From Sorex araneus (lineage: Eukaryota > Chordata > Mammalia > Eulipotyphla > Soricidae), in the NCBI RefSeq assembly GCF_027595985.1, contig NC_073305.1, forward strand, positions 170,570,172 to 170,634,171: a DNA stretch of 64,000 nt. Direction: 5' to 3'. Shown piece after piece: positions 1 through 10,769 of this stretch. Under the pieces are notes generated by a model. That model did not search any database. It was not told the origin of the DNA and saw nothing but the letters and a program-made list of their open reading frames with translations. The stretch's first letter is position 1; each line of letters begins with the position of its first letter. Position numbers and translations under genes: made by a program.

Positions 1-241
1 AGCAATAGCAGTGGGTAGGGCATTTGTTTTGCATGAGGCTGACGGGGTTTGATTCCTTCATCCCTCTCGGAGAGCCCGGCAAACTACCAAGAGTTTCCCA
101 CCCACAGGACAGAGCTTGGCAAGGTACCTGTGGCATATTTGATATGCCAAAAACAGTAACAACAAGTCTCATGATGGAGACATTACTGGTGCCCACTTGA
201 GCAAATCGATGAACAATGGGACTACAGTGCCTCAGTGCTAT
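1..241 (+). mobile_element. S2 SINE, 5' end cut by window edge
   Basis: The tRNA-like head starts inside the A-box region, followed by a B-box-like GGTTTGATTCC, the CTCTCGGAGAGCCCGGCAA body and the GATATGCCAAAAACAGTAAC block. The RTE-like tail ends in CAGTGC repeats rather than poly(A). Confidence 0.9.
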
Positions 242-845
242 ATTTCTGTTTGCAAAGTCACTGCTTCTGTGAGGAGACAGGGTGGAAGTAAGTATACATT
301 TCAATAAAACCGGAAGAAGAATGATAAGAGGGAAGGCAGGGGGGACAAGATAAGAACTCAAGATAACAATAACAGTGGACAGGAAATGAGGGAAGTGGAG
401 AAAAGGAAGATAAAACAGATCAACAAGATAGAGATTCAAAGGGCCATTTATAGCAGACCATTTGTGCTCTGGGAGAGATTTGATTTTCACCCAGAGCATA
501 AATGGTGTGCTATTTTCTATGTCTTGATTTCCTTCTGTCACCTCCCTGGCCCTTCCCAGTTTTTGCTATTTCCATGCTAAGTGACTGAGATAGAAACGTG
601 ACTGTGTATTGAAATGTGTGATTGTGTGTTGCAGGTAAGGAAAATGAAAGACTTTGGCATCCTGGAAAGAGTATAATATGTGAGGTTAAAAGCTAATTAA
701 TTTGAGAGTCAATTGTCATCTCTTTGAAGCAGACCTATTATTGGCTATAAAATAATCCTCTACTTTGTTGACATCTATTCTTCAGACACTATTAAAATTA
801 GTGATAAAAAATATCCATATTCCTAAGTCAGATAAGATTCCTAAG
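242..845. other. Intergenic, nothing recognised
   Basis: AT-rich sequence with no recognisable gene, RNA or repeat. The 64-codon open frame at 386-580 has no supporting features. Confidence 0.6.
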
Positions 846-872
846 TTAGGTAAGGTAAGATTCCTTACCTAA
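846..872. repeat. Perfect 10-bp inverted repeat
   Basis: TTAGGTAAGG at 846-855 and CCTTACCTAA at 863-872 flank a 7-nt loop, directly before an S1 copy. It sits in a run of repeated ATTCCTAAGT words and probably arose by local duplication. No function is implied. Confidence 0.6.
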
Positions 873-1048
873 AGTGGCTGAGCAATAACACAGCAGATAC
901 GGCGTTTACCTTGCATCTGGCAGACTCCTGTTTGAGTCCCAGCATCCCGTATGGTCCCCTGAGCACTGCCAGGGATAATTCCTAAGTGCAAAGTCAGGAG
1001 TAACCCCTGAATATTGCCAGGTGTGACCCAAAAAGAAAAAAAAAAGAA
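873..1048 (+). mobile_element. S1 SINE
   Basis: Diverged tRNA head, then TCCCAGCATCCCGTATGGTC, CCAGGTGTGACCC and an A-rich tail. The whole family length is present. Confidence 0.9.
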
Positions 1049-3536
1049 ACTTAGGTAAGTGACTTATGCAATAGAATGACATCTCTTTTCTTTCTATTAT
1101 CTTCAGATGCTAGTTTTAGGAATAGAAAACCCAGAGCAGAGAACAAAGACCTCTATCCCTCATAAAGGTATTTATTTCCAGTTGTTGGAAATAGAATCTA
1201 AAGAGGTGCTTATGAATCCCACCTTTCCAGATCTATCATATCCATCTTTATAATCCATCATTTCTTTATTTAAATTCTCTCATTGCCAACCGCAGTTGTC
1301 CCATCCCATACCCTGCCAAATATTTCTCAAAAATCTCTTGGCAACTATTTCTTGAGAAAAGGAACTCCAAGTGAAAAAAAGTTTAGGCTATGTCAAGTCA
1401 AGCAGCGTATCTTTAGAGATCAAAACCAAACCAAATCTGAAGCATGAATCTCCATGGTGTGAGAGTGGGAGCATTTCTGAATTGTATTTGAGACTCTCCC
1501 TTTCCTGTGTCTCTCTGCCCTTCAGAAAGAAAACACAATCTACAATTCATGGAGGTAGAATTATGGGAAGAACTGTTGGAAACCTTAATCTACCTAAGAA
1601 GAACCTGGATACAACACAGAACTTAGTGTAAGTAGCTGCTACTTAGGAAATAACAACAGGTTTTCTTTATCTTTCTGCTTATGGGCAACATAGCACCATA
1701 CTCTACCCAGGATGTTGTGAAGAATGAGATCATTCATGTAGGTTTTTTACGAATGCAGAGCTGGCACGTAATAGCTATACGTCTCTGATGCTCTAGGATT
1801 TGGATTTAAACTGTCGACTCTATGCAGAAAGCAGGAGGTAGAGAGAGGTGGGTCTTGTACACCCTGAGTAGTTAATGGAAGTAATGACAAGATTTTTAAA
1901 TAAGGGTGAAAGGGCTCCATTCTCCAACTCTTTTTTAGGTAACATCCCAGAGGCTGATAATACCCTGCTATGTCCGAGCAAGTATAAATTCCACTTATCC
2001 CTCAAGACCTGCTCAAAAGTCTCTTTCTCATTGGAGTCTTCTCTTCCTCCCCATTGGAAGTCACAATAATCTTCTCTTATAAACTCCTAGTGCCTTTAAG
2101 CACTCACCATGTATTACTAAAAATGTTTTTTTTTCTGTACTGCTGTATTTTCCCCAATTGGCATGCTTCTGAGGGCAGGGTCCACATCTTGTTCATCCCT
2201 GTGACGCGTAATATTCACTATGTGTTTGTCAAATGAAAAAGCATATGGTTTACAGAGTGTCTTTCTACTTAGATCACTGTAAATAACTATACAAACAGGT
2301 GATTTTCTCCCAAGTTAGTAGAAATGTACAAGTTTAGAACTTTTTTCGAAGTAATTTCTACCAGAATATCATTTGCTGCCCTCCTGTGTTTGATTAAAAA
2401 GGTTATTTATACCCAAATATAGAATGAAATACAGTATAAAACAATATTATTTTATCACAGAATTTCAAAGAGAACAGATCAATTAAATTTATTTGGATTG
2501 CACTGTCTGAATTATTAAAGTATTTTAACTACTTTCAGATCTTTGAGTGGAAATTTTTCCCCACAGAAGAATACACAAAAAAAGTCTCCCCCCCACAAAA
2601 AAAATTGCACAGATGTATATGTATTCAATTAGCCTGTTGATGGACATTGAGAATCTTTTAAAATAAAATGATACAGCAATAAACAATCCTATATATGTAT
2701 ATGAATACTTAACACACAAAAACACTATACACATATATGTATATGAAGGTGCATATATGTAAAACACAACTGCTATCTATGGAGAAATATATTAATATAG
2801 CACTATGGAATATGAAATATGAACTAAATTCCATGAATAAAAGAAAACTAAGTCATAAAAATTATCTACAGTCACTATACTTCAAATTATGTTTTGACTC
2901 CTTAGCTTTACAAAGCCAGTACAATGGTTTTCTCCAGGAAACTCATTTTTGCTTGAAAGAATAACAAATCAGTTATTCAAATCTTGGGATGTGGCTGACA
3001 TTTTCTTGAAAATGAGCCAAGTCGGCCTGTCACTTCCGAAAACAAACAATGTTAAAGTTTCAAGTAGATGCGGAGGGGGGACCCCAGTAATGCACTTTTG
3101 GTAAATAAATAAAATGCAATAAAAGACTGTCCAACCCTGAAGTAGTCCAAAAGCATAAAGACCACATCCCTTTGAAATGTGAATCCTGAGCTCTTTGGAG
3201 ATGGAGAAACTGAGGCACCACCCAGGTGCCTAAATCCAAAGTCCCATCTAGAGAAGAGTGGACCCCTCATAAAAGGAGAAGAAGAAACTTAAAATGATCA
3301 GATTATGAAAATAATATCAACACCGTGCTAGGCTTTGTCTGTGATAATGCTCAGATTCCCGTCTTCATATGCAGAGAATTCCAGGAAAAAAAGAAAACCC
3401 TTTTATTGAAATTGTACATAACTTCCTTCTGATAGCCACTTTGACTTTCTCTTTCAAGCCCGTGTTCTCCCTTTCTGTGTTTTTCCATTCTGGAGAAGTC
3501 CATGTTATCTCTGTCTCTGTCTCTCTGTCTCTCTTT
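1049..3536. other. Intergenic, nothing recognised
   Basis: About 2.5 kb of AT-rich DNA with short ATATGTATATG runs near 2690-2760. Open frames of 60-86 codons at 1371, 1875, 2054 and 2737 (plus) overlap opposite-strand frames, lack recognisable domains and look random. Confidence 0.6.
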
Positions 3537-3690
3537 TCTTTTGGGGCCACATTTGGCAACGCTCAGTGGCTACTCCTGGCTTTGCTCTCAGAAATTGCTC
3601 CTGACAGTGTTGGGGATGTCAGAGATCAAACCCAGGTTAGCTTTGTGCAAGGCAAACACTCTACCCTCTGTGCTATCGCTCTGGCTCTCA
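3537..3690 (-). mobile_element. S1 SINE, old copy
   Basis: Reads as GGGGCCACATTTGGCAACGC through GCAAGGCAAACACTCTACCC to CTATCGCTCTGGC, the reverse complement of a diverged S1. The flanking CTCTGTCTCTCT run is simple sequence. Confidence 0.85.
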
Positions 3691-4202
3691 TGTTCTCTCT
3701 TGACCACAAAACTCTCTTTCTCTCCTCTCTAGTCTAAGTAAATTGTATTCGATAAAAACAATCTGCTCCTGAGACTACTTTCTTTGAGAAAAGGCAATGG
3801 GCCTGGAACACTTGTGCCGAGGTTGGGACTTACTTCCCTGTTCTACAGAGGTCAATTCCACTCTCTAGACCGAGGCCATGGCTTCCCAAGAAATTGGGTG
3901 GCAGGCTTCAGGTGCAGCTTGTCAGCTGCCTCGCCGGGCTGGCAGAACCTACATCTCATGCTGTGTAGTTGCTTGTAGCAGACATAACCTCTTCTGACCC
4001 AAGCCCGGTGGTGAGGTGGGCTGAGCAGGCAAGTGGAAGCACTCTCCTGGAGGTGATCTCTCTTGCCCCCCACTTTACAGAGTCACAGGCACCACTGAAT
4101 ATTCGCTAACATGCTACTTTTGAGCGATCAAGCAAAACTTTGAATTGTGGAAAATATACCAACACAGTGAATTTTTTAACAATATTTTATTTTTCAAATT
4201 CT
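3691..4202. other. Intergenic, nothing recognised
   Basis: Mixed-composition sequence with a slightly GC-richer part at 3880-4060. No gene, RNA or repeat could be named. Confidence 0.5.
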
Positions 4203-4320
4203 GTATCACACCTGGCAGTGCTCAAGGGCTACTCCTGGCTCTACTTTGGAGATCATTTGGTGCTGGGCTTGAACCCTGGTCTCCTGCAGGTGCAAGCATG
4301 TGCTTCAGCCTGTTGATCTC
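4203..4320 (-). mobile_element. S1 SINE, degenerate
   Basis: TATCACACCTGGCAGTGCTC, CTACTCCTGGCTCTAC and GGTGCAAGCATGTGCTTCAG survive. The middle and the head are eroded. Confidence 0.65.
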
Positions 4321-4337
4321 TGGTGGTATTACTTGGC

Positions 4338-4950
4338 CCCATCCCATCTTTCTAAGTATTATATATTTTTCTATTTTAAACACTCTGGTTTGCAAAGTTG
4401 TTCATGATGCATTTGTCAATGGCATTCAATATTCTAATATTAATTCCACCAGTGTGACTATCCCTCCGTTATTCTCTCCATTTCCCCAATCATCCCCAAA
4501 ACCTGCCCCAGTAGCAGGCCCAAAATAACTTATTTTATATTGCTAATAAAATTATCAAAAAAAAAAACTTCAGTAAAAGAAAACTTGTGAAAATTGTTAT
4601 ATCTGACCATGGGGACATAAGTCCTGCCTGAGTGTTTGCTAAGCTGCAGTGTAGCTAGTTGAGCCTCTATGTTAATGTTTTTGCTTATTGAGCTTAGTTG
4701 GCTTCTCTGCTATTTTCCCATCTAATTTGGTGTGCTCCTACTGGGCTGTCAGTTATAGAATTTGGAGAAGTCATGTGGACACGAATGTGGCTGTGCACTC
4801 CAGAAACTCCTGAATATTTAATTTGGCAGTGAAGTTATCGGAGGACGATTGGAGAATGTGGGTGTGGCTTCCAGAAGTACGGGAGTGCTGGGGAGAGCCT
4901 GTCTGCCCCCACTCCTGGAAGACATCAGACTCTCAGCCAAAAGACTGTTG
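4338..4950 (-). mobile_element. R-family LINE 3' end
   Basis: Shares ordered blocks with the copies at 49.1-49.9 kb and 59.6-60.0 kb: a CCACCAGTGTGAC block, TAGCAGGC-CAAAATAA, TATTTTATATTGCT, CAGTAAAAGAAAA and TTATTGAGCTTAGTTGG. The T-rich side lies to the left, so the element points to the minus strand. The right border is unclear and may extend towards 5150. Confidence 0.55.
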
Positions 4951-5198
4951 TACCTTGTTGTTGTTCTGAGTCACCTTCCCACAGTGACCTGTGGTCCTTG
5001 GTGCATTTGGGGCCAATGATATGTCTGTCCCCCTCCCTCCCAGCTGATGGACAGTGGAGGCCACAGGCTGGTAAGTCATGGTTGGTAATCAGTGCCCATT
5101 TATTTAAATTTCTCAATGTTAATTATAGAGAAATTGTGAATGGTTGGGGGTAACTACACATAGGTGTGGTTGTATATTAATATAAACAGTGAACAGGA

Positions 5199-5302
5199 AG
5201 TTCTACTAGGAGCTCCACCCAAGAAAAAATGTCATCTAGGGGCACCCAGAAATCTAGATTCCTACCAGAAGATTCACCCAAGGGCAAAATTCCATCTAAG
5301 CA
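5199..5302. repeat. Two imperfect tandem ~45-bp units
   Basis: Units at about 5199-5243 and 5258-5302 share CTAC-AGAAG-TCACCCAAG and AAATTCCATCTA words. No longer array is present. Confidence 0.5.
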
Positions 5303-5576
5303 TATATTGCTTTCTCCTTTCTCTTGCTGGTAATCCATTTAAACAATCACATTAAATTTACTTCTTAGTAATATTTCTAGTCATTTTGTATGAACACAGT
5401 AATCTAGTACCCTAGATTAAGTTTAAATGCTCTCTCTGGACTCATAGTAAAGAGTGGCTTTTCCTGGGGTTATCTCACTTTTATTTCCCAGACTATAGTC
5501 CTCAGGCCAGGTTAGTTTACCCTTACCCAACAGGGCCCTTATTGATAATTACTTCTTTTTAGGTCACAAGTTTGTT

Positions 5577-6347
5577 CCATGACTGTAGTCTTTTTTGTTT
5601 GGAAAATCACTTATGCTTAGTTTATTATTATTATTATTATTATTATTATTTTAATGAATCACCGTGAGGTAGTTTCAGATTTACAAACTTTCATACTTAC
5701 GTTTCAGTCATACAATGATCAAGTACCCATCCCTCCACCGGTACTTATTCTCCAACACCAATGATCCCAGTACCTCCAACCACCTCCCCCCCAACCCTGC
5801 CTCTGTGGCAGGACATTCCCTTTTGCTCTCTCTCTCTCCTTTTGGGTGTTGTGATTTGTAATAGAGGTATTGAGTGGCCATCATTCGGTCTATAGTCTAT
5901 TTTCAGCACATAGCTCCCATCCCAAGCAGGCTCTCCAAGCACCCTTTACTTGGTGGTTCCTTCTCTATCTGAGCTACCTTTTCCCCCAGCATATGAGGCC
6001 GGCTTCCAAGCTGTGGAGCAATCCTCCTGGTACTCATCTCTACTATTCTTGGGTGTAAGTCTCCCTTTCTGTTGCTTTATACTTTACATTCCACAAATGA
6101 GTGCAATCTATTTCTGTACCTCTGACTCATTTCACTAAACATGATACTCTCCATGTTGATTCACTTATATGCAAATTTCATGACTTCATCCTTTCTAACA
6201 GCTGCATAGTATTCCATTGTGTAGATGTACCAAAGTTTCTTTAACCAGTCATCTGTTCTCAGGCACTCAGGTTTTTTCCACATTCTGGCTATTGTAAACT
6301 CAGTGCCGCAATGAACATACAAGTGCAGATGCCATGACTGTACTCTT
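5577..6347 (-). mobile_element. Lsh (young L1) insertion with TSDs
   Basis: Matches the shrew L1 3' end including the ORF2 terminus (TTCCATTGTGTAGATGTACC at about 6212). It is flanked by 16-bp repeats CCATGACTGTA(G/C)TCTT at 5577-5592 and 6332-6347 (15/16 identical). On the tail side, about 25 bp (TTTGGAAAATCACTTATGCTTAG) separate the TTATT tail from another T run next to the TSD. Confidence 0.85.
5621..5652. repeat. (TTA)n microsatellite
   Basis: About ten TTA units forming the expanded A tail of the adjacent minus-strand L1. Confidence 0.95.
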
Positions 6348-7349
6348 AATTTATCATTCTTACGGTGTTAGGCTATCCCTTTCAAAGCCAGGGTAGCTTT
6401 ATACTTGCCCTGGGTCCATTCAATATCCTCAGCAGGACCTACCTTTGGAGTGTTAGGAAATAGGTCAATCAAAGGGCAACTGAGGCTTAAGCCAAGTAAA
6501 TATGACAGATGCCCAGGAGTAAATATTATTTGTGGTCAATTAACCCCCATGTTACAAAAGCATAGCATTAAATGTCTTCCTGTGTCTATACAAAATGAAC
6601 ATTGCTCTAAAACTATACAAAGGACATAAAGAAAAAAGAAAAGCAATATTTGACTTCTATACAAAATCCAGAAGATTAGGCTTTACAAGTTACAGTGTCT
6701 GATTTGAGATATTTGTGATCAACAGGTAGAGGAAGAAGTCTACTCTTGGTGGAGCTTATGGAACCATTTTGGTTCCTTTGGGGATCAAACCCAAGTTAGT
6801 AGCAATCCCTTTCTTCCTTAAGTCTTCCTTCGAAGGTCACCACCTTGAGTCTAAACATTATAAAATCACAACCCTATCGTTATTTTCACCCCCAGCAAGG
6901 TCCAACACTGGCTTATCTGTAGAGTTTGTGGCTTCCTTCTAACCTCTCCCAGTATAACAAAAGCCCCCAAAGCCTTATGTCATGGGGGAAATTGTCTGCG
7001 ACATAAAACCCAACCTACATTACTGCTGAAGACAAGGCAGCACCACTCGCAGAGTGTGCCATTTACACAGATGATACAGATGTTTTGAATGGAAAAAGAG
7101 AAGTGAGACACCATAATCCCAAACCTTAATTCTGAAGGTACGGTGGGCCTGAATAAAAGCTCTGGGGAAGTTAAAGGTGGGAGAATATTGTCATAGTTGT
7201 GTGGCGGGGTGGGAGGAGGGAGGGCGAAATTGCCCCGACCCGAAGGCTTGCCCTGAGCTTCTGCCCCCAGCATGGCCGGCCCAGCTGCCCTTCCCAGAAC
7301 CGTCTCTGGGCCCTCTTCGCCCTTATACAAGCAGTGGACACCGACACAT
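6348..7349. other. Intergenic sequence downstream of SF3B5
   Basis: No gene or clear repeat. A short S1-like scrap (GGGGATCAAACCCAAGTTAG) lies near 6780. Composition turns GC-rich from about 7190. Confidence 0.5.
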
Positions 7350-7368
7350 TGCCTTGAAACGTTTAAAC

Positions 7369-7374
7369 TTTATG
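7369..7374 (-). promoter_or_regulatory. SF3B5: Candidate SF3B5 poly(A) signal (CATAAA)
   Basis: On the minus strand CATAAA lies about 380 nt past the SF3B5 stop, close to the length I recall for the human 3'UTR. No AATAAA or ATTAAA was seen on the minus strand between here and the stop. CATAAA is a weak known variant, so the call is tentative. Confidence 0.4.
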
Positions 7375-7611
7375 GAAAAAAAGCAACAACGATCAACTAG
7401 TCCCCCAGGACACGCCCCCCAGTCCTGTCTCACACCAGCGCATCTTCCTAAAGGTTACAGTTCTCCAAGGTTACAGTTCTCAACGGCTCTTGCCGCGTTC
7501 CCACGGCGTTTTCGACGGGTCCAGGGGAAGGCAGGGCGGGCGGGACTCCCCCAGTTTAGCAATGCTGAACTCGGAAGGTCTGAGAGGCAGAAGTCATCGA
7601 GAATCGGTCCC

Positions 7612-7677
7612 TGGTGGTGGTGGTGGTGGTGGTGGTGGTGGTGGTGGTGGTGGTGGTGGTGGTGGTGGTGGTGGTGG
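7612..7677. repeat. (GGT)n / (ACC)n trinucleotide array
   Basis: About 22 near-perfect GGT units on the plus strand. The array lies about 75 nt past the SF3B5 stop, so the SF3B5 mRNA would carry (ACC)n in its 3'UTR. It creates artificial poly-W and poly-G frames (plus) and poly-T and poly-P frames (minus). Confidence 0.95.
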
Positions 7678-7751
7678 GGTGAGGGCGGAAGCCCTCGGAG
7701 AAGACGCCAACGCGGAGGAACGCAGGAAGAGGGGCGCCGGCCGGGCGGGCC

Positions 7752-8012
7752 TCAGTTCTCCTCGGGCTTGTCGGCGGGCGGGCCGCAGGGCTGCAGCATC
7801 TTCTCCATGAGGTTGAAGCGAACCCGCGCTTTGCTCTCGTTCTCCGCGATGGCAAAGTAGTTGAGCAGGTCGAAGTGGCCCATGTAGGAGCAGTAGGAGT
7901 CGCGGTGCTGGTTCACCAGCCACTCCCACTTGGTGGTGTCGGCGTGGCCCGTGCCGATGTACTTGGACTGCAGGTGCTCCAGCTGGCTGTGGATGGTGTA
8001 GCGGTCCGTCAT
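7752..8012 (-). CDS. SF3B5: Splicing factor 3B subunit 5 (SF3b10), intact single-exon gene
   Basis: Encodes an 86-residue protein that I recognise as SF3B5; as far as I recall it is identical to the human protein. It starts MTDRYTIHSQLEHLQSKYIG and ends QPCGPPADKPEEN, matching the family's full length. SF3B5 is the small subunit of the SF3b complex of U2 snRNP in the nucleus. It packs against SF3B1 and SF3B3 and helps the complex recognise the intron branch point. The frame is unbroken with no intron, as in other mammals. The start is set by the conserved N-terminus and a purine at -3 (GCGATGA). A GC-rich promoter lies upstream (higher coordinates). The 3'UTR contains an ACC trinucleotide array. 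Human SF3B5 is also a minus-strand gene on 6q24.2. No retrocopy signs (poly(A), TSD) are seen, and the CpG island with promoter motifs argues for the parental locus. Confidence 0.98.
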   Translation of the reverse strand: MTDRYTIHSQLEHLQSKYIGTGHADTTKWEWLVNQHRDSYCSYMGHFDLLNYFAIAENESKARVRFNLMEKMLQPCGPPADKPEEN

Positions 8013-8138
8013 CGCGCCGCTTCCCTCTTAGGCGCCCAGGTCAGAGGCCGGCAGACGAGCAGGAAGCGCACTTGAGGCTCTCTCGACGCGGAGAGGACGC
8101 CGCGCCGAAGATTCGGAGCCACGCCGTCGCAAGCTAAT

Positions 8139-8146
8139 GACGTCAG
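8139..8146. promoter_or_regulatory. Full CRE (TGACGTCA)
   Basis: Perfect palindromic cAMP-response element (CREB/ATF site) about 130 bp upstream of the SF3B5 start codon inside the CpG island. Binding is inferred from the motif only. Confidence 0.7.
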
Positions 8147-8190
8147 GGCGACGGAGCGCTGAGGACGCGCGGGCCCCAGGGCTCCGAGGC

Positions 8191-8203
8191 GGAAGCGGAA
8201 GTG
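8191..8203 (+). promoter_or_regulatory. Tandem ETS core sites
   Basis: GGAAGCGGAAGTG contains two GGAAG cores; the second, CGGAAGTG, matches the ETS/GABPA consensus typical of TATA-less housekeeping promoters. Confidence 0.6.
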
Positions 8204-8223
8204 TGGCCGATGCCGGCATTGGG

Positions 8224-8237
8224 GTTGCCTAGGCGAC
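8224..8237. promoter_or_regulatory. RFX-like X-box palindrome
   Basis: GTTGCCTAGGCGAC resembles the RFX dimer site (GTTGCC-N2-GGNAAC), with one half diverged. It lies about 210 bp upstream of the SF3B5 start. Confidence 0.5.
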
Positions 8238-8318
8238 GCTACAGCAAGCCCGCCCCTTGATGCCTGCCGGTCTGTTTAGAGCCGGCTCTTTCCCCTCCCC
8301 CGCCCAGCACGGAGCTTT

Positions 8319-8337
8319 GCATGCTGGGATTTGTAGT
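8319..8337 (-). promoter_or_regulatory. ZNF143/THAP11-type promoter motif
   Basis: The minus strand reads ACTACAAATCCCAGCATGC, very close to the long SBS motif ACTACAATTCCCAGNATGC bound by ZNF143 and THAP11 at housekeeping promoters. It lies about 310 bp upstream of the SF3B5 start codon and could also serve a divergent transcript. Confidence 0.75.
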
Positions 8338-8560
8338 CTTTGAGGGTTCGGAGCTGGTGGGTTCCCCAGTGGAGGATGCTGTTTTCGAGACTAGGGGGAT
8401 CCCTGAGTCCTGGGCGGGGGTCTGGGGGTGGGAGCACATGAGAATCTCAGGTTGTGAGAAACTGTGAAGATAAACTCTTCGGTCTTTCGAGGACACCGTG
8501 CAGGCACGGCAGCCCCTTCCCAACCAGGGCTGATCGCCTAAGCCAAGGGGCACGGGTTCT

Positions 8561-9700
8561 GTCCCCAGTTAGGTCGCTTGTAAATTGTATGGGGTGAAAG
8601 TCGTCTCCAAGCTGGAAGGACCCTCCGTTTCCCGCCTGGAGAGCATAGTAGGTGCCAGTTCCAGCACGTTCCGCTCCCATCTGGAGCTGCTTCCTCCTCC
8701 CTCCGACTCCAGGCCCAGCCCTGGCCCCAGCGTGCTGTACAAGCTGTTCCCTCCATGTGGAATGTCTTTGTTCCCTTGGCAAACACTTCTCCCTATAGGT
8801 CACCCCCGAAGCATCTCCTTGAAATCGATTGTGCTTACGCCAGACAGATGTAAACCGTCTTCCCTTTCTTCATTTTGTACATCTCTTTGTGATTATGGCT
8901 TTCGACCTCAATTTTTGGCCTAAGAGCCTCCTTAGCAAATAAAACTTGACTAAAGTACTTTAGTTTTTTTTTTTTGGGGGGGGGGTAATCTTTTTTAATC
9001 ACATGCTTTTTATATGATACCATGTCTTCATGGCCTGGCAGAGATTGTATTCTAAAGAACATTTGATTTGCTAATAAAGTGTATTAGTGAAAAAAGGGAA
9101 ATTTTAAAGTAGTTTTACTCTGGCACCAAGTTGCAGTTATTTAGGATGACTAAATCTAGAACTTTGATTTATTTATCTAAATAAATCTAGACATCTGGCA
9201 GTTTGGTGTCTATTAAGATGAAGTTCAGTCTGAATCTGTCAACTGTAGCAGCCTTTATGGTTTGTGCCTTTTACATTTGTTAAAAAAGTCAAACAAAACT
9301 TTTCTACATCCAGCAAAACCTTTACTCAGCCTGCATAAAATGGTTAGTTACTTTCATTTTCTTCTAAAAGTTTTGAAATTTTGCTTTCTCACATTTAGAA
9401 TTTTAAGTCACCTGAAATTTTTGTTTGTTTTAAGGATCTAATTTTTAAATACATTCCTACAATGGTTAACTAATTCCTTTTAATAATTAATTATTCATCG
9501 AATAAAACACACTTCCCAGGCTTGTGTGTTTGTTGTTATGTGCATCGTTCTGTGTCCTAGCATTCTGCGTTCCAAGAATCATTTTCTATACCTTCACCAC
9601 CACCTCAAGCTCTTAATTTTGTATCTTTATAATATATTTATATATCTAACAAGGGGTAAAATCTTGCACAATTTTCTTCTCATAAAAATTTGTAACGACG
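8561..9700. other. Intergenic, nothing recognised
   Basis: Falls from moderate GC to AT-rich sequence. A T12G10 run lies at 8964-8985. The 112-codon plus frame at 8585 overlaps minus frames at 8447-8803 and matches nothing I recognise. Confidence 0.5.
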
Positions 9701-9855
9701 GGTTGGAGAGATAGTATAATGGGTAAGGTGCTTGCCTTACATGTGGGTAACCCGGGTTCTGTCCCCAGCACTGCATATGGTCACCATAGTGCTGGAAGTG
9801 ATCCTTGAGTACAAAGCAAGGAATAAGCCCCAAAGACTGTCTGGTGTGGCCCAAC
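9701..9855 (+). mobile_element. S1 SINE, old copy
   Basis: GGTTGGAGAGATAG head, AACCCGGGTTCTGTCCCCAG B-box side and GTCTGGTGTGGCCC tail. Many substitutions separate it from young copies. Confidence 0.88.
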
Positions 9856-10013
9856 CCTCCTTCTCCCTGACGCCCCCCAAAGAAACCCTTAACTATTCTG
9901 AAAAATAGTCAGCTTTTCTTGATCCTTTGACCTTCCATATGAAGTTAGTAAAATTGTCATAGAAATTGTGGTTGAGTAGTGAAAGCAACAAAATTAGGAT
10001 TTTTTTGTATAGT

Positions 10014-10182
10014 AGCCTGGCAAGCTACCAAGAGTATCTCACCTACATAGCAGAGCCCGGCAAGCTCCCCGTGGCGTGTTTGATATCCCAAAAATAGTAA
10101 CAACAAGTCTCACAATGGAGACGTTACTGGTGCCTGCTCGAGCAAACCTATGAGCAATGGGATGACAGTGATACAGTGATAT
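10014..10182 (+). mobile_element. S2 SINE lacking its tRNA head
   Basis: Begins at GCCTGGCAAGCTACCAAGAG within the body and runs to GGGATGACAGTGATACAGTG. The missing head fits 5' truncation during reverse transcription. Confidence 0.9.
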
Positions 10183-10287
10183 ATTTCTGTGTAATTAAGG
10201 ATGATTCTAAGACTATAGTAGAATTCATGAAAGTCAAAGATATTTGGAATAAGATGAGGAAAAATGTACATGCATTAAGATCCCTGA

Positions 10288-10715
10288 TGTTAGTTTGCTA
10301 GTATTACCCACTGTACTACTGTTACAGAGAGTTCAGGCCCTCAGGCTCTTGTTCCCAAGCAGTCAACAGGGAAAACAAAGGACCAGAGATGGAATGGTCA
10401 GCTGCAGAGATTTTATTCAAGAGAAGACAAAGAAAGGGAAAAATAGGCAGAGAAGTTCCCAGATTGTAGATGGGGTCTCCTTAAGCAGAATTCCACCAAA
10501 AGGCAGAAACGTTTCCTCTTTTATACTTTTTTACTATAGTGGTGTGGGTGAGTCTTTTTCATTGAAGTGGGCTGGTAAACAGGGGTTAAGATGTTGAGGT
10601 GACTATCTTCTGGTGTCTGGTCATCTGAGTAATTCACCTATCAGGCACATCCTGGGCACACTTGTGACATTCCATATTGGTAACTCTTTTACTTAGGGCC
10701 ATATTTCTCATCTCA
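10288..10715 (-). mobile_element. Solo LTR of an endogenous retrovirus
   Basis: On the minus strand the element begins TGAGATGAGAAAT and ends CAAACTAACA. It has a TATA-like GTATAAAAGAGG near 10515-10527 and an AATAAA near 10410, about 105 nt further in the sense direction, the order expected for U3-R-U5. Flanks CCCTGA (10282-10287) and CCCTGC (10716-10721) look like a 6-bp TSD with one change. No internal viral genes lie beside it. Confidence 0.65.
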
Positions 10716-10769
10716 CCCTGCCTACTCCTCTTTGTCCTGATCACTACTAGTACAGATTGGGTAACTAAA

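Larger units (their letters stand above)
7480..8560. other. CpG island over SF3B5
   Basis: CpG dinucleotides are frequent here, for example in GACGCCGCGCCGAAG, while they are rare in the flanks. The island covers the 3'UTR, coding region and promoter of SF3B5, as usual for a short housekeeping gene. Confidence 0.8.

Noticed and set aside
7177-7860. 227-codon plus frame with a tryptophan run across SF3B5
   Set aside because: Antisense shadow of SF3B5 and the GGT array; poly-W and poly-G are repeat translations.
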